DNA from: Myxococcales bacterium
GTDB lineage: Bacteria > Myxococcota_A > Polyangia > Polyangiales > Polyangiaceae
Length of the DNA stretch: 64,000 nt
Direction: 5' to 3'
Assembly (NCBI GenBank): GCA_016706225.1
Contig: JADJKB010000005.1
Coordinates: 62,001-126,000 of the forward strand
Shown: one piece after another, positions 1-7,817 of the stretch
Numbering within the stretch: position 1 is the first letter of the stretch
Layout of the letters: every line of letters begins with the position of its first letter
Position numbers and translations under genes: made by a program
Notes under the pieces: generated by a model
Told to the model about the DNA's origin: nothing
The model's database searches: none
The model's input: the letters and a program-made list of their open reading frames with translations, nothing else

Positions 1-37
1 CCAACCGACTTGGCGTGGGTCTTGCTAGGCCCGGCGT

Positions 38-313
38 ATGCGAGTCCTCGGTCCAGGGCTGCTGTCCGCCACCGCACTGGTCTTGATTGTCGCTTGCGAA
101 AGCGAAGAGCCGCTGCCATCGCCGGCCGCCCCGGCCGGCGTCCAGGCGACGAGCGCGAACGCGCCGCCCAGCGCGATTCCGCGGGCACCGGCGGCTGCGA
201 AGGCCAATCCGGAGTCCGACAACGCGGCGTGCTGCGGCGCCGCGATGTGCCGCAGCGTTTCGGGCGGGTGCGGCTGCCGCAAGGCGAATCCCAACGCGAA
301 CTGTGGGGGCTGA
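38..313 (+). CDS. Six-cysteine lipoprotein, copy A
   Basis: Small exported protein of 91 residues. A hydrophobic signal segment (residues 7-19) ends in a lipobox (LIVAC), so it should be a lipoprotein. A Pro/Ala-rich spacer leads to a compact C-terminal Cys-rich tail (CCGxxMCxxVxGGCGCRxA, then one more Cys). The same tail, with almost the same cysteine spacing, occurs in the lipoprotein at 27976-28224. Function is not known; the CC, MC and CGC motifs suggest soft-metal (Cu(I)) binding. A stop codon of an unseen upstream frame lies at 26-28, so the gene may follow another gene closely. An alternative idea, that the Cys-rich tail is a substrate of the YcaO enzyme at 7836, is inference only. Confidence 0.7.
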   Translation: MRVLGPGLLSATALVLIVACESEEPLPSPAAPAGVQATSANAPPSAIPRAPAAAKANPESDNAACCGAAMCRSVSGGCGCRKANPNANCGG

Positions 314-319
314 CGTTCG

Positions 320-1180
320 ATGGCTGAGCTCACGAACCCTGTGACCGCGCCGGTCACGGCCGAGTTTGCCTTTGTGACAGGGACCGCTCTCGTTTTCGTA
401 CTCGGGTTCATCGCCATCGTCGGGTGCGCCGACGTGCTCGGCTATGACGACGTCAGCTTCGAGGACGGCACCGGCGGGGCCATCTACGGCACGGGCGGGT
501 CGAGCGCATCAGGAGGAGCCGGAGGCTCGGGCGGAACCGCCGGTCAGCCCGCTGGTGGAGGAGGTCCGAGCGGCGGCGGTGGAGCGCCGAGTGGCGGCGG
601 TGTCTCGAGCGGTGGCGGAGGCGTGCCGAACGGGGGTGGTGGTGCTCCCAGCGGCGGCGGTTCGCCGGGCGGCGGCGGTTCGCCGGGCGGTGGCGGCGGC
701 ACGACGGGAACCGGCGGAACTACCGGAAGCCATTACGAGACGCTCACGAATCCGAACGGTACTGGCAATGAGGCGGGCGGTGTCATCCCTGTCTGCTGCG
801 TCCCGAGCTCGACCGAGAAATCCGAGATCGATCAGGTCTTCAACTTGCTGAACCAACATCGACTCGCGAATGGCAAGAGCGCGCTTGCATACGACGCCAA
901 GCTCGAAGCCGCTATTGAAGGACATGTCCATCACATGGCCGTGCACAGCTTCTGGGGACACGACGCGCCTGAGAGCGCAGTGGGCAGTCCCTGGGTGCGA
1001 GCATCCTTGTGCGGCTCGAGCGCAAATGGCGAAAACCTTGGTAACGGCTACAGCAGCCCGGCGAGCGTGATGGATGGTTGGAAGAACTCCCCCGGACACA
1101 ATGCCAACATGCTGGGCGACTTTAGCCGCGTCGGCATTGGTAAGTACAGCGGCTACTGGGGCCAGCTATTTGGTAACTGA
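320..1180 (+). CDS. CAP/SCP-domain lipoprotein
   Basis: Secreted protein with a hydrophobic N-terminus ending in a lipobox (IAIVGC), a Gly/Ser-rich linker (about residues 50-140), and a C-terminal CAP (SCP/PR-1) domain. Visible CAP motifs are LLNQHRLANGKSAL, HHMA, FWGH, GENLGNGY and WKNSPGHNANML. CAP proteins in bacteria are extracellular and of mostly unknown activity. The ATG at 320 is 6 nt after the stop of the six-Cys lipoprotein. A GTG at 374, in frame and just before the hydrophobic segment, is an alternative start and would put the palindrome at 341-357 upstream of the gene instead of inside it. I see no sigma-54 promoter between that palindrome and the gene. Confidence 0.75.
   Translation: MAELTNPVTAPVTAEFAFVTGTALVFVLGFIAIVGCADVLGYDDVSFEDGTGGAIYGTGGSSASGGAGGSGGTAGQPAGGGGPSGGGGAPSGGGVSSGGGGVPNGGGGAPSGGGSPGGGGSPGGGGGTTGTGGTTGSHYETLTNPNGTGNEAGGVIPVCCVPSSTEKSEIDQVFNLLNQHRLANGKSALAYDAKLEAAIEGHVHHMAVHSFWGHDAPESAVGSPWVRASLCGSSANGENLGNGYSSPASVMDGWKNSPGHNANMLGDFSRVGIGKYSGYWGQLFGN
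341..357 (+). promoter_or_regulatory. 17-bp palindrome, putative sigma-54 enhancer site
   Basis: GTGACCGCGCCGGTCAC, a perfect 7-3-7 inverted repeat. It is one member of the family that recurs throughout 0.3-29.3 kb. It lies just upstream of the alternative GTG start of the CAP protein. Confidence 0.6.
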
Positions 1181-1260
1181 CCCAGTGCGCCGGTTCCGCT
1201 TGAGAGCAGAATCCACGTGACTGCCGGCCGGCGAGCGCCGAGCTGGCGGCGCCCGCCTGG

Positions 1261-2011
1261 CTAGTAGCAGGCGCCGACCTGCGCTCCCTTGGCTCCGAAG
1301 GGCAGGCATGTCTTGGGTGGAGCGCACTGGGCGTTCGCCGTGCAGATCTCGACCTCGTCCGAACCGCAGCTTGACGCGCACTTCGTTCCCGTGAACCCCG
1401 TGGCGTAGTTCGCGCAGAGCGGGTCGGTGTTTTTCACCACCGTACCGCTGCCGCAGCACTTCTGGCCTGTCGGGCAGTCGGCGACAGGATCCTGGCACTG
1501 CCAGTCGGTATCGCCGGTTGCGCAGGGCTGGCTCAGCGGCTGGCACTTGGACACGGAGCCGTACGCCTTTGGCTCGCAGCAGTGCTCGCTGCCGGACGCG
1601 CAGTAGTCGTTCATACCGCCGTCTGCTCCGCTGAAAGGGCAGTAGATGTTGCTCGTGCCCGCGTCGGACTTCGGCGGATGGAGCTTGGTGGGCGTCTTGC
1701 AGGTCTCGCCGCTCCCGCCCATGCCGCCGCCCGCCGCCGCCGCCCATGCCGCCGCCGCCCATGCCGCCGCCGCCCATGCCGCCGCCGCCCATGCCGCCGC
1801 CGCCCATGCCGCCGCCGCCCATGCCGCCGCCGCCCATGCCGCCGTTGCCGCCTGGGGCAGTGCCGCCGGCTCCGCCGCCGCCCCCGCCAAAGGAGGCGCC
1901 GCCGTATCCGGAGCCGCCACCGCCGCCCCCATTGTCCGCGCTGCACGACACGACACCACCGGCAGCCAGGATTGTCGCCGTCGAGAACAACTGGATCACG
2001 CTACGATTCAT
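1261..2011 (-). pseudogene. Cys-rich Gly-Met repeat lipoprotein, frameshifted
   Basis: The gene starts at 2011 behind a good ribosome-binding site (GGAGG) with a signal peptide and lipobox (GVVSC). A Gly-rich stretch of GGGGM repeats follows, then a Cys-rich domain of about 140 residues (for example CPFSG, HCCEPK, CPTGQKCCGSG, CAPPKTC). The first part and the Cys-rich part are in different frames. The break is in the repeat between 1722 and 1745, where one unit is 25 bp long instead of 15. The Cys-rich half is otherwise open and well conserved in character, so this is either a recent 1-bp slip, phase variation in a simple repeat, or a sequencing error. Function unknown; the tail resembles extracellular disulfide-rich myxobacterial domains. 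Confidence 0.65.
1721..1850. repeat. 15-bp tandem repeat, Gly-Met coding
   Basis: ATG triplets recur on the plus strand at 1746, 1761, 1776, 1791, 1806, 1821 and 1836 with a 15-bp period, and once at 1721, which is 25 bp away from the next. On the coding (minus) strand the unit reads Gly-Gly-Gly-Gly-Met. The odd 25-bp unit causes the frame break of the host gene. Confidence 0.85.
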
Positions 2012-2152
2012 GATTGACCTCCGGAGGCTCGATTCAGGCGCCTTGACCTCGAGTGAGGGTTGATGCGGTCCAACGTCCGCCGCTCGGCGTATCCCGACCG
2101 GTGGACAGGACGAGAGCGGACTGCAGGCGGACGTCGGCCGCGCCGTCCGCCG

Positions 2153-2168
2153 AGCAACATGCATGCCC
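2153..2168 (-). promoter_or_regulatory. Sigma-54 promoter (-24/-12)
   Basis: Minus strand reads GGGCAT-GCATG-TTGCT, with GG and GC separated by 10 nt. Predicted start of transcription is near 2142. It lies 77 nt from the centre of the palindrome at 2211-2227 and about 130 nt before the lipoprotein start at 2011. Confidence 0.7.
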
Positions 2169-2210
2169 ACCACAGTGCCCTCGAACCGAGCCGAACTACG
2201 ACGGCTGCGT

Positions 2211-2227
2211 GTGATCGCGTCCGTTAC
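2211..2227 (-). promoter_or_regulatory. Variant 17-bp enhancer palindrome
   Basis: Plus strand GTGATCGCGTCCGTTAC. One half matches the family, the other is degenerate. The minus-strand reading GTAACGGACGCGATCAC is the same as the site at 2563-2579 apart from one base, in opposite orientation. It serves the leftward lipoprotein gene. Confidence 0.6.
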
Positions 2228-2323
2228 ACGCACCTTCGAGCGTCACGCGCGAGATGGCACAACGTGTCCACCGTGCGCACCGCGGGCACGATCGATCGTT
2301 CCCGTTGGGAGCAGGTGACGCCC

Positions 2324-2458
2324 GCCAAAGTGTGTCCAGTGTGCGAGCGGCGACTCAGCGATGAGCCTTCAGCGCGCACGGCGACGGATCCTGTGAACGG
2401 ACATCCGGTGGACAAGGCACCTGCCGTGATTTGCAAGCTGAGAGACGGGAGGCGAGGG
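2324..2458 (+). pseudogene. Fragment of TRASH-like metal-binding protein
   Basis: About 44 codons that clearly match the middle of the lipoprotein at 23098-23514: KVCPVCERRLSDEP, ATDPVNGHPVDKA and AVICKLR here, against CCPMCEKRLNDEP, ATDPVSGHRVDKA and AVIGKLR there. There is no signal peptide, and the family's C-terminal LYFES...AAY part is missing. The fragment sits between two outward-facing enhancer sites. It is best read as the remnant of a second copy; the long frame around it (2060-2566) shows no other coding character. Confidence 0.65.
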
Positions 2459-2562
2459 CCAGCGCCGCAAGCAAGCGGTTCAACCGCGTGCGTTTCGGTC
2501 ACGGCCCCTCCGCCCGGGGCGAGTGCTCGTGGCCCGCGTGCGCGTGACGATCGAAAGTGCGA

Positions 2563-2579
2563 GTAACGGACGCGGTCAC
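2563..2579 (+). promoter_or_regulatory. Variant 17-bp enhancer palindrome
   Basis: GTAACGGACGCGGTCAC; the right half is a perfect family match. The sigma-54 promoter at 2624-2639 follows at the usual distance, and the short lipoprotein at 2776 is the target. Confidence 0.65.
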
Positions 2580-2623
2580 GCCTGCATGCTCAATGTCCCG
2601 AGCAAGGTCCGCTCGATCGACGC

Positions 2624-2639
2624 CGGCACGGCTGTTGCT
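2624..2639 (+). promoter_or_regulatory. Sigma-54 promoter (-24/-12)
   Basis: CGGCAC-GGCTG-TTGCT, a near-perfect match to the sigma-54 consensus. Predicted start near 2650, 79 nt from the centre of the enhancer, with a 126-nt leader before the ATG at 2776. Confidence 0.8.
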
Positions 2640-2775
2640 CCAGGGGCGTCGCGGCGGGCGCCCGTCGAGTTTCACCGCGCTCCTCCGCTCGGCCTGGATC
2701 CCCGAGACGACGGACGCTCGACCGCACCAAGCTCCGAATGGCTGCTCCCATCTTCATCAGCGAAAGGACAAAAAC

Positions 2776-3000
2776 ATGACCCGCCCGCTCGTTCTCCAAG
2801 TCTTGCTTGCGGCACTGGTATCGACCGGCTGTGGAGGTGCATCGACAGCTAAGTCTCCGGAGGATACGGACCCGCGGGAGGCCAGGGAGGGTGCCACGCG
2901 GGAGCCGGTCGAGAGGTCCGAGAAATCCGAGAAGGCCGAGCGACCAGACAAGCCGCAGAAGGAGGAGAGATCTGGCGGCGGGCACGAGGGGCACCACTGA
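2776..3000 (+). CDS. Small charged lipoprotein ending in HEGHH
   Basis: 74 residues. The signal peptide has a lipobox (LVSTGC), and the mature part is almost all Lys, Glu, Arg, Pro and Ser. The last residues are GGGHEGHH, a likely metal-binding His tail. The start was chosen at the ATG preceded by an AAGGACAAAAAC leader, because the longer upstream frame lacks coding character. The family is not recognised. It is transcribed from the sigma-54 promoter at 2624 and so belongs to the metal-stress regulon by context. A role as periplasmic metal sponge is inference. Confidence 0.65.
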   Translation: MTRPLVLQVLLAALVSTGCGGASTAKSPEDTDPREAREGATREPVERSEKSEKAERPDKPQKEERSGGGHEGHH

Positions 3001-3086
3001 GTCGGCACGCACCAGTTGCGCGCCGCGCTCACGACGGGGACCGAGTGCGTTGCGCGCGCGGGCTGCGCGCCGGTGTTGAGAGACGC

Positions 3087-3102
3087 GGGCACGTAGGTTG
3101 CT
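3087..3102 (+). promoter_or_regulatory. Sigma-54 promoter (-24/-12)
   Basis: GGGCAC-GTAGG-TTGCT. Predicted start near 3113, 26 nt before the propeller gene at 3139. No good palindrome is seen in the 90 bp upstream. The nearest enhancer is at 2563-2579, which is still within reach of sigma-54 activators. Confidence 0.7.
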
Positions 3103-3138
3103 TCTGGCCCGGCGCCATCGGTTCCCAAAGGAGATCTC

Positions 3139-4131
3139 ATGCAGCCACGTGCCTTGCTCGCCTCCGTAGCCGTTCTGTTGCTGTCTGCCGGTGCTCGGGC
3201 TGCGACGGGGGACGCGCTCAGGAGCTTCCCCTCGTCGTTCCCAAGCCCCGACGGTCTGATGTGGGACGGAGCGTATCTCTGGGCCACCGACTGCGAGTCC
3301 ACGCGCATCGACAAGGTCGATCCAGCTACCGGTCTCGTCGTCGGCAACATCAACGTGGCAGGCGTGCGCTCCGACGAGCTGGCCTGGGACGGCACATCGA
3401 TCTGGCTCAGCGATCACACGGCGACCGAGATGCCGAACATGGGTGCGCCGCCGCCCCGCATCTACAAGGTCGACCCCATCTCGCAGCAGGTCATCAGCTA
3501 CTTCGCTGCTCCGGGCCAGATGCAGTACCCGATGGGAGTCGCGTGGGACGGCGCCGCGATCTGGAACGTGGACACCTGGGATGAGCGCATCTACCGGCTC
3601 GATCCCCAATCGGGTGCGGTGCTGAGCTCCATTCCGTCGCCGGCGAGCGGTAGCTGCGGCATGACCTGGGACGGCGCTTGCCTTTGGCTGACCAACGCGG
3701 CGACGGACGGCCTCGTCTATCACATCGATCCGGTGAACGGCGAGGTGCTGCGGTCGTTCGCGGGTCCAGGTGGTGCAGGGCATCAAGCGACGGGTGTGGC
3801 CTGGGATGGCGAGCACCTCTGGGTCCACGACGAAGCCAAGGGACGCGCTGCCATCTACCAGCTCGAAGTGGAGGACATCACCGAAGCCGGGCGCTGCGCT
3901 GGCGCCCTTCAGATCGGCAAGGGCGGCGAAGACGCTGGGGCTCCGGAGGCGGGAGCCGGTCAGCCCCCCGCCGCGGCTCCGGGAGCCACTGAAGAGACGA
4001 GCGCGTGCAACAGCGGCGCCCGGCCGAGCTCGACTCTCGGGGCGATCTGGGCCTCGCTGACCGCGTTCTTGCTCGGCATGCAAATCCGCCGGCGCAGGGT
4101 CGGTTCGGGCAGAGCGGCGCACCGCTCATGA
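3139..4131 (+). CDS. Secreted beta-propeller protein with MYXO-CTERM-like tail
   Basis: 330 residues. A Sec signal peptide (residues 1-21, cleavage after ARA) is followed by about six repeats built around MxWDGxxLWxxD and YKVDPxxG (for example LMWDGAYLWATD, VAWDGAAIWNVD, MTWDGACLWLTN, VAWDGEHLWVHD). This is a propeller of the NHL/YVTN/SMP-30 kind; no enzyme residues are evident. After a Pro/Ala linker the C-terminus carries a Cys, a hydrophobic helix and an IRRRR cluster, like the MYXO-CTERM surface-sorting tail. The ATG follows an AAAGGAG ribosome-binding site. The gene has its own sigma-54 promoter and overlaps the nuclease gene by 4 nt. Confidence 0.75.
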   Translation: MQPRALLASVAVLLLSAGARAATGDALRSFPSSFPSPDGLMWDGAYLWATDCESTRIDKVDPATGLVVGNINVAGVRSDELAWDGTSIWLSDHTATEMPNMGAPPPRIYKVDPISQQVISYFAAPGQMQYPMGVAWDGAAIWNVDTWDERIYRLDPQSGAVLSSIPSPASGSCGMTWDGACLWLTNAATDGLVYHIDPVNGEVLRSFAGPGGAGHQATGVAWDGEHLWVHDEAKGRAAIYQLEVEDITEAGRCAGALQIGKGGEDAGAPEAGAGQPPAAAPGATEETSACNSGARPSSTLGAIWASLTAFLLGMQIRRRRVGSGRAAHRS

Positions 4132-5126
4132 AGACGCCATTCTACATCTCGACGTTGCTCTTGGCGTTCGGCTGCGGCGAGGGCGCGGGCGAAGCGCCGG
4201 CGACGAACAGCGGTGGAACCTCCGCTGCCGGCTCCGCCGGAACGACGGCAGGTGGCAGCGGTGCCACTCTTGGAAGCGGCGGGACGGCGGGCGCAGCCGG
4301 CGTCGCGGGCACGCCGACGGGCGGCGCGGACGGCGGCGACGCGTCGAGCGACGCTGGCGCCGCAGATGCCGAGACGCACGTCCCGGACGCCTTCGCCGAG
4401 AACATGCCCTTCACCGGCAAGTACGCCGGCGTCGAAGGCCTTGCCGGCGAGGCGCTCGTCCTCTCGCTCTGCGAGCTGGTGACCCAGGGTTACAAGAGCA
4501 CGAGCTACACGGCGGCTCGGCAGGTCGTCTTTCAGCAAACGGACAACCACGGCGGTCAGGTGCTCGGGGTCTACGACGGGTTCTGGCACGACCCGACGCA
4601 CTCCGAGGTGAACATCGAGCACACCTGGCCGCAGAGCAAGGGAGCGAGCGCGCTCCCCGCGAAGAGCGATCTGCACCACCTCTTTCCGGTGCAAGCCAAC
4701 TTTAACAGCGCCAGGAGCAACCTCGCTTTCGGCGAGGTTGTCGTGCGCGATTGGCCCAGCACGCTCCAGGGGGACCCGAATTGCGCCGACGCGATGCCCG
4801 GCAACGCTGACGGCTGCTACAGCATCAAGGGGAAGGACGCGTTTGGCATCGAGGTGTTCGAGCCCCGCGACGGCCAGAAGGGCGACGCGGCCCGGGCCGT
4901 CTTCTACTTCTCCATTCGCTATGGGATGGGCTGCAAGGTCAAGCCTCTGAGCATCTTCGATCCGGACCATCCAGCGACCAGCGAGTCTGTTCTGAAGAAG
5001 TGGAACCTCCACGATCCGCCGAGCGACCACGAGCGCCAGCGCAACGACGTGATCGAGACCGTGGAAGGCGTACGCAACCCGTTCATCGACCACCCCGAGC
5101 TCGTGGAGCTGCTCAGCTTTCAGTGA
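4128..5126 (+). CDS. Secreted endonuclease I family protein (EndA/NucM-like)
   Basis: 332 residues. A lipoprotein signal (LLLAFGC), a Gly/Ala/Thr-rich linker to about residue 85, and a C-terminal endonuclease I domain. The hallmark HTWPQSKG...DLHHLFP...N..RSN is present, with the HTWPQS His as catalytic residue and the Asn region as Mg ligand. The family cleaves DNA without sequence specificity outside the cytoplasm. The ATG overlaps the stop of the propeller gene (ATGA), so the two are translationally coupled and share the sigma-54 promoter at 3087. Confidence 0.85.
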   Translation: MKTPFYISTLLLAFGCGEGAGEAPATNSGGTSAAGSAGTTAGGSGATLGSGGTAGAAGVAGTPTGGADGGDASSDAGAADAETHVPDAFAENMPFTGKYAGVEGLAGEALVLSLCELVTQGYKSTSYTAARQVVFQQTDNHGGQVLGVYDGFWHDPTHSEVNIEHTWPQSKGASALPAKSDLHHLFPVQANFNSARSNLAFGEVVVRDWPSTLQGDPNCADAMPGNADGCYSIKGKDAFGIEVFEPRDGQKGDAARAVFYFSIRYGMGCKVKPLSIFDPDHPATSESVLKKWNLHDPPSDHERQRNDVIETVEGVRNPFIDHPELVELLSFQ

Positions 5127-5186
5127 CGTCCAGGTCACATGTGACTGGGGCGATCACGGGATGAGAAGCGTGACCGCCGGCGTCAC
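5123..5186 (+). promoter_or_regulatory. Cluster of three enhancer palindromes
   Basis: Three sites in 64 bp: GTGACGTCCAGGTCAC (5123-5138, 16 bp, overlaps the nuclease stop), GTGACTGGGGCGATCAC (5141-5157) and GTGACCGCCGGCGTCAC (5170-5186). A weak GG-N10-GC element (5236-5251) lies in front of the gene at 5268 and would give a leader of about 6 nt. Confidence 0.65.
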
Positions 5187-5267
5187 ATCCCGCCATCCGA
5201 CCTCGCAGTAAGATGAGGGTGTGCCGACCGAACGTGGGGAGCCGCCAAGCTGAGATCTCGCCTTGTC

Positions 5268-6442
5268 ATGCTGCGGTCAGCTTGTCGTCGGCTATTGCCT
5301 GTCCTCGCGTTCTGGAGCGGCGCTTCGTCCGCCCAGGATGGAGTGCGCTGGGAAGCGGGCGGAGAAGTCGCCGGCTACCACGATACTGACAACGTGCTCG
5401 TGGTCACGCCGTCGGTTAAGGGGCAAGCGCCCGGCAGCCGAGCGCGGGCCTGAGTGCCAGCGGCAGCTACCTGGTGGACATCGTGTCCGCGGCGTCGGTG
5501 GACATCGTGTCCGCCGCCAGCCCGCGCTGGGCCGAGATCAGGCACGCCGGAGCTCTGAGCCTGGGCTTGAAGGCTGGTGCGGTGGGTGGCTCGCTCTCGC
5601 TCGCGACCTCCATCGAGCCCGACTTCGTCTCGGTCCAAGCGGGCCTCACGGGGAGCTACGATCTCGCGCGCAAGAACGTCGTCTTGTCCCTGGGATACGC
5701 GTACGAGCACGACATCGCCGGTCGGACCGGAACGCCGTTCTCGGTCTACGCCCTGCGCCTCGATCGGCACCGGTTGGTCGGACGGGCAGAAGTCGTGGTG
5801 GGCCCCGCCACCACGCTAACTCCGGGACTCGAGGCGCAGTTCGAGTCCGGACGCCAAGAGAAGCCTTATCGCTGGCTCCCGCTCTTCGACGCGAACGTCG
5901 CGCCCGGTGTGCCGGTGGGCGCATCGGTGGACGAGGTCAACCGGTTGCGGCTGCCGGGACGAGTCGCCGAGCGCGTTCCGGACACGCGGATGCGTTGGGC
6001 GGCGACCGCGCGGCTGGCTCATCGATTTTCGCGCTCCACGCTCACCCTGGGGGATCGCGCGTACGTGGACAACTGGGGCCTCTTGGCCAGCACCTCGGAG
6101 GCGAGCTGGGTGTTCGAGCTCTCGCGCCGCTGGTCGGCCTGGCCGCACGTCAGGTTCCACGACCAGTCGGCGGCGTCCTTCTGGCGCCGCGCCTACGTGG
6201 GCACGGTCGCGGCGGGCCAAGCGGTCGTGCCCGAGCATCGCAGCGGGGATCGCGAGCTCTCCCCCCTCTGGACGCTGACAGCTGGCTCCGGTCTCGCGTT
6301 CTACATGGGCTCTCGGGACCCCAGGAGCCTGAGCGTTACCCCTGGAATTCGACGCTAGCTCACCGACTTCCGAGACGCGCTGTACATCGACCATCGCTGG
6401 GCTGGCTTCGCCGTTGCAGGCTTCAATGCGAGGTTCCCTTGA
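5268..6442 (+). pseudogene. DUF3570-family outer-membrane barrel, frameshifted
   Basis: The N-terminus at 5268 has a signal peptide and GGEVAGYHDTDNVLVVTPSV, then the frame ends at 5453. The main body continues in another frame with VDIVSAASPRWAEIRHAG, GTPFSVYALRLDRH and beta-barrel-like alternation, which is characteristic of DUF3570 proteins. A TAG at 6356-6358 interrupts this frame; the last 27 codons (TDFRDALYIDHRWAG, ending with a terminal Phe-Pro as in barrels) follow in the same frame to 6442. So there is at least one indel near 5440-5455 and a second lesion near 6340. The family is found next to thioredoxin-like and FMN-transfer proteins in other genomes; its role is unclear. Upstream stands the triple enhancer. 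Confidence 0.65.
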
Positions 6443-6486
6443 AGCCGCGCCTGACTGACACCGGCAGCGTGATCGCCGGTGCCGTG

Positions 6487-6503
6487 GTGACCGTCGTGGT
6501 CAC
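6487..6503 (+). promoter_or_regulatory. 17-bp enhancer palindrome
   Basis: GTGACCGTCGTGGTCAC. Centre is 88 nt before the predicted start of the hemerythrin promoter. Confidence 0.75.
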
Positions 6504-6556
6504 GATCGGCGAGGTGCAATCGACCACCCGAGCCGCGCGCTCCGCGCTGATGCAAC

Positions 6557-6572
6557 TGGCGCGGTGATTGCA
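6557..6572 (+). promoter_or_regulatory. Sigma-54 promoter (-24/-12)
   Basis: TGGCGC-GGTGA-TTGCA. The predicted +1 (12 nt after the -12 C) is 6583, only 2 nt before the ATG at 6585, so the mRNA would be almost leaderless. Confidence 0.8.
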
Positions 6573-6584
6573 CCAGGCGACGCC

Positions 6585-7058
6585 ATGCCAGAGCCAGCGC
6601 TGTTGCCGAGCTTGTTCGGACGAGCCACCGCCTTCCTCGAGGAGCACCGAAACCTCCGAGAGACCCTCGGCCGACTTCAGAGCTATTGCATCTTGCTGGG
6701 GCAGGCCGAAGTTGCGCCGGAGCTCGACCCGCAGCACCTGCTCGAGCACCTCTGTCGGCTGATGGTCGACCACTTTGCCGGCGAGGAAGCCGACGACTAT
6801 TTCGGGACGTTTCGAAGGGAGGCACCTTGGCTGAAAGAGCGGCTCCAGCGGCTCGAAGAAGAACATTGGGAGATCGTCGAGGTCATCGGCGAGCTCCAGC
6901 GGGTCGCGCAGAGCACCCATCGGCGAGATGAGCTAGTCGATGGCTTGGCGCGGCTCCTCGAAAGAGTAGATGCGCACGAGCGCGCCGAAGCCAATCTGGT
7001 CCACGGATTCTTCTTAGGTTCCGCCGAAGCGGGGGAAGTGCCAAGCGTAGCGGTGTGA
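6585..7058 (+). CDS. Hemerythrin-like HHE protein 1
   Basis: 157 residues, all-helical. It shows the di-iron ligands of the hemerythrin HHE family: an N-terminal His (FLEEHRNL), HFAGEEADDYF in helix 2, EEEHWEIV in helix 3 and DAHERAEANL near the C-terminus. Such proteins bind O2, NO or iron, or sense redox. It is paralogous to the protein at 19237-19725 (shared PSLFGR near the N-terminus and HFAxEExxxYFGT). A GTG at 6564 is in frame but lies inside the -24/-12 element, so the ATG at 6585 is preferred. It belongs to the sigma-54 regulon. Confidence 0.8.
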   Translation: MPEPALLPSLFGRATAFLEEHRNLRETLGRLQSYCILLGQAEVAPELDPQHLLEHLCRLMVDHFAGEEADDYFGTFRREAPWLKERLQRLEEEHWEIVEVIGELQRVAQSTHRRDELVDGLARLLERVDAHERAEANLVHGFFLGSAEAGEVPSVAV

Positions 7059-7071
7059 TCGCTCCCGTCAC
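7055..7071 (+). promoter_or_regulatory. 17-bp enhancer palindrome
   Basis: GTGATCGCTCCCGTCAC, overlapping the stop codon of the hemerythrin gene. Target is presumably the lipoprotein at 7137; I see no clear -24/-12 element in between. Confidence 0.65.
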
Positions 7072-7136
7072 AGACAGATCGCCGGGCGCCGAGTAACATC
7101 TGGCAATGGTCTCGGCGTGGGGACCAGGGGAGCGAA

Positions 7137-7724
7137 GTGGTGAGCTCGTCGACTGCATTCAGGTTCCGTCCGCGAAGCGCCCTGATCGTCGCCGTCGCGC
7201 TCTCGACGCTGGGCTGCGGCAAGCGGGCCAACGAGTCGAGCGCGTCGCCCGCGTCGCCCGCGTCGTCCTCGAGTGCTCCATCCGGTGCGGCGCTCGTTTC
7301 GCCGCCTCCGATCCCCGCGCCTGCCAGCGCCCAACCCGCCGATGCCAGCGCCGAGGCGCCGCACCAAGGGGTGACTGTCGAACTCGGGACGGGGAAGATC
7401 CGAGTGTCGGCCATCGCGGCGGGGTCCTTTCAAGTGTGGCTGATCGACGAGCACGGCAAGTTGCTGAGCCCCGACGGAGTCAAGGCGCGGCTCACGCTCG
7501 ACGTTCCCGGTTACCCCGCGGTAGTGCTCGCTCCATCAGGCGACCACCTGAAGGGCAAGGGACCGCCGGTCGCGGTGTCACACCGAGACGCGACGGTGGT
7601 CGTCGAGCGTTCGGGTAAGGTGCAGCGAGCTCACTTGACCCTACACTTGGAGACCGGGCCGGTCGGCCATCATCACGAGCACGAGCCGCTTGCCGCGTCT
7701 TCGGCTCCCACCTCGCCCCCATGA
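7137..7724 (+). CDS. His-tailed lipoprotein
   Basis: 195 residues. A signal peptide with lipobox (LSTLGC), a Ser/Ala/Pro-rich linker to residue about 75, then a small beta-rich domain (VTVELGTGKIRVSAIAAGSFQVWLIDEHG...) and a C-terminal GHHHEHE patch. The family is not recognised. The beta region looks like a small immunoglobulin or cupredoxin-like fold without the copper Cys. The His cluster suggests metal binding in the periplasm or on the outer membrane. Start is a GTG at 7137; a second GTG follows it directly. It lies between the hemerythrin and the YcaO gene, each of which has its own enhancer site. Confidence 0.65.
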   Translation: MVSSSTAFRFRPRSALIVAVALSTLGCGKRANESSASPASPASSSSAPSGAALVSPPPIPAPASAQPADASAEAPHQGVTVELGTGKIRVSAIAAGSFQVWLIDEHGKLLSPDGVKARLTLDVPGYPAVVLAPSGDHLKGKGPPVAVSHRDATVVVERSGKVQRAHLTLHLETGPVGHHHEHEPLAASSAPTSPP

Positions 7725-7743
7725 CTGCCGATCACGGTCACGT

Positions 7744-7760
7744 GTGACCGGAGCGATCAC
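7744..7760 (+). promoter_or_regulatory. 17-bp enhancer palindrome
   Basis: GTGACCGGAGCGATCAC, 76 nt before the predicted start of transcription of the YcaO gene. Extra half-sites (GATCACGGTCAC) lie just upstream at 7731-7742. Confidence 0.75.
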
Positions 7761-7801
7761 CCCGTGGACAGTCGCGAGCGCATCTAGCTTGGGTTTCCTG
7801 C

Positions 7802-7817
7802 CGGCACAATTTTTGCG
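7802..7817 (+). promoter_or_regulatory. Sigma-54 promoter (-24/-12) of YcaO gene
   Basis: CGGCAC-AATTT-TTGCG. Predicted +1 is 7828, 8 nt before the ATG at 7836. A perfect 6-4-6 inverted repeat (GACATCCCCAGATGTC, 7817-7832) covers the start of transcription. Confidence 0.8.

Noticed and set aside
2060..2566. Long open frame around the TRASH-like fragment
   Set aside because: Only about 44 codons match a real protein; the rest has shadow composition and includes regulatory sites.
5236..5251. GG-N10-GC in front of the DUF3570 gene
   Set aside because: Lacks the GGCAC and TTGC context; kept only as a remark with the operator cluster.
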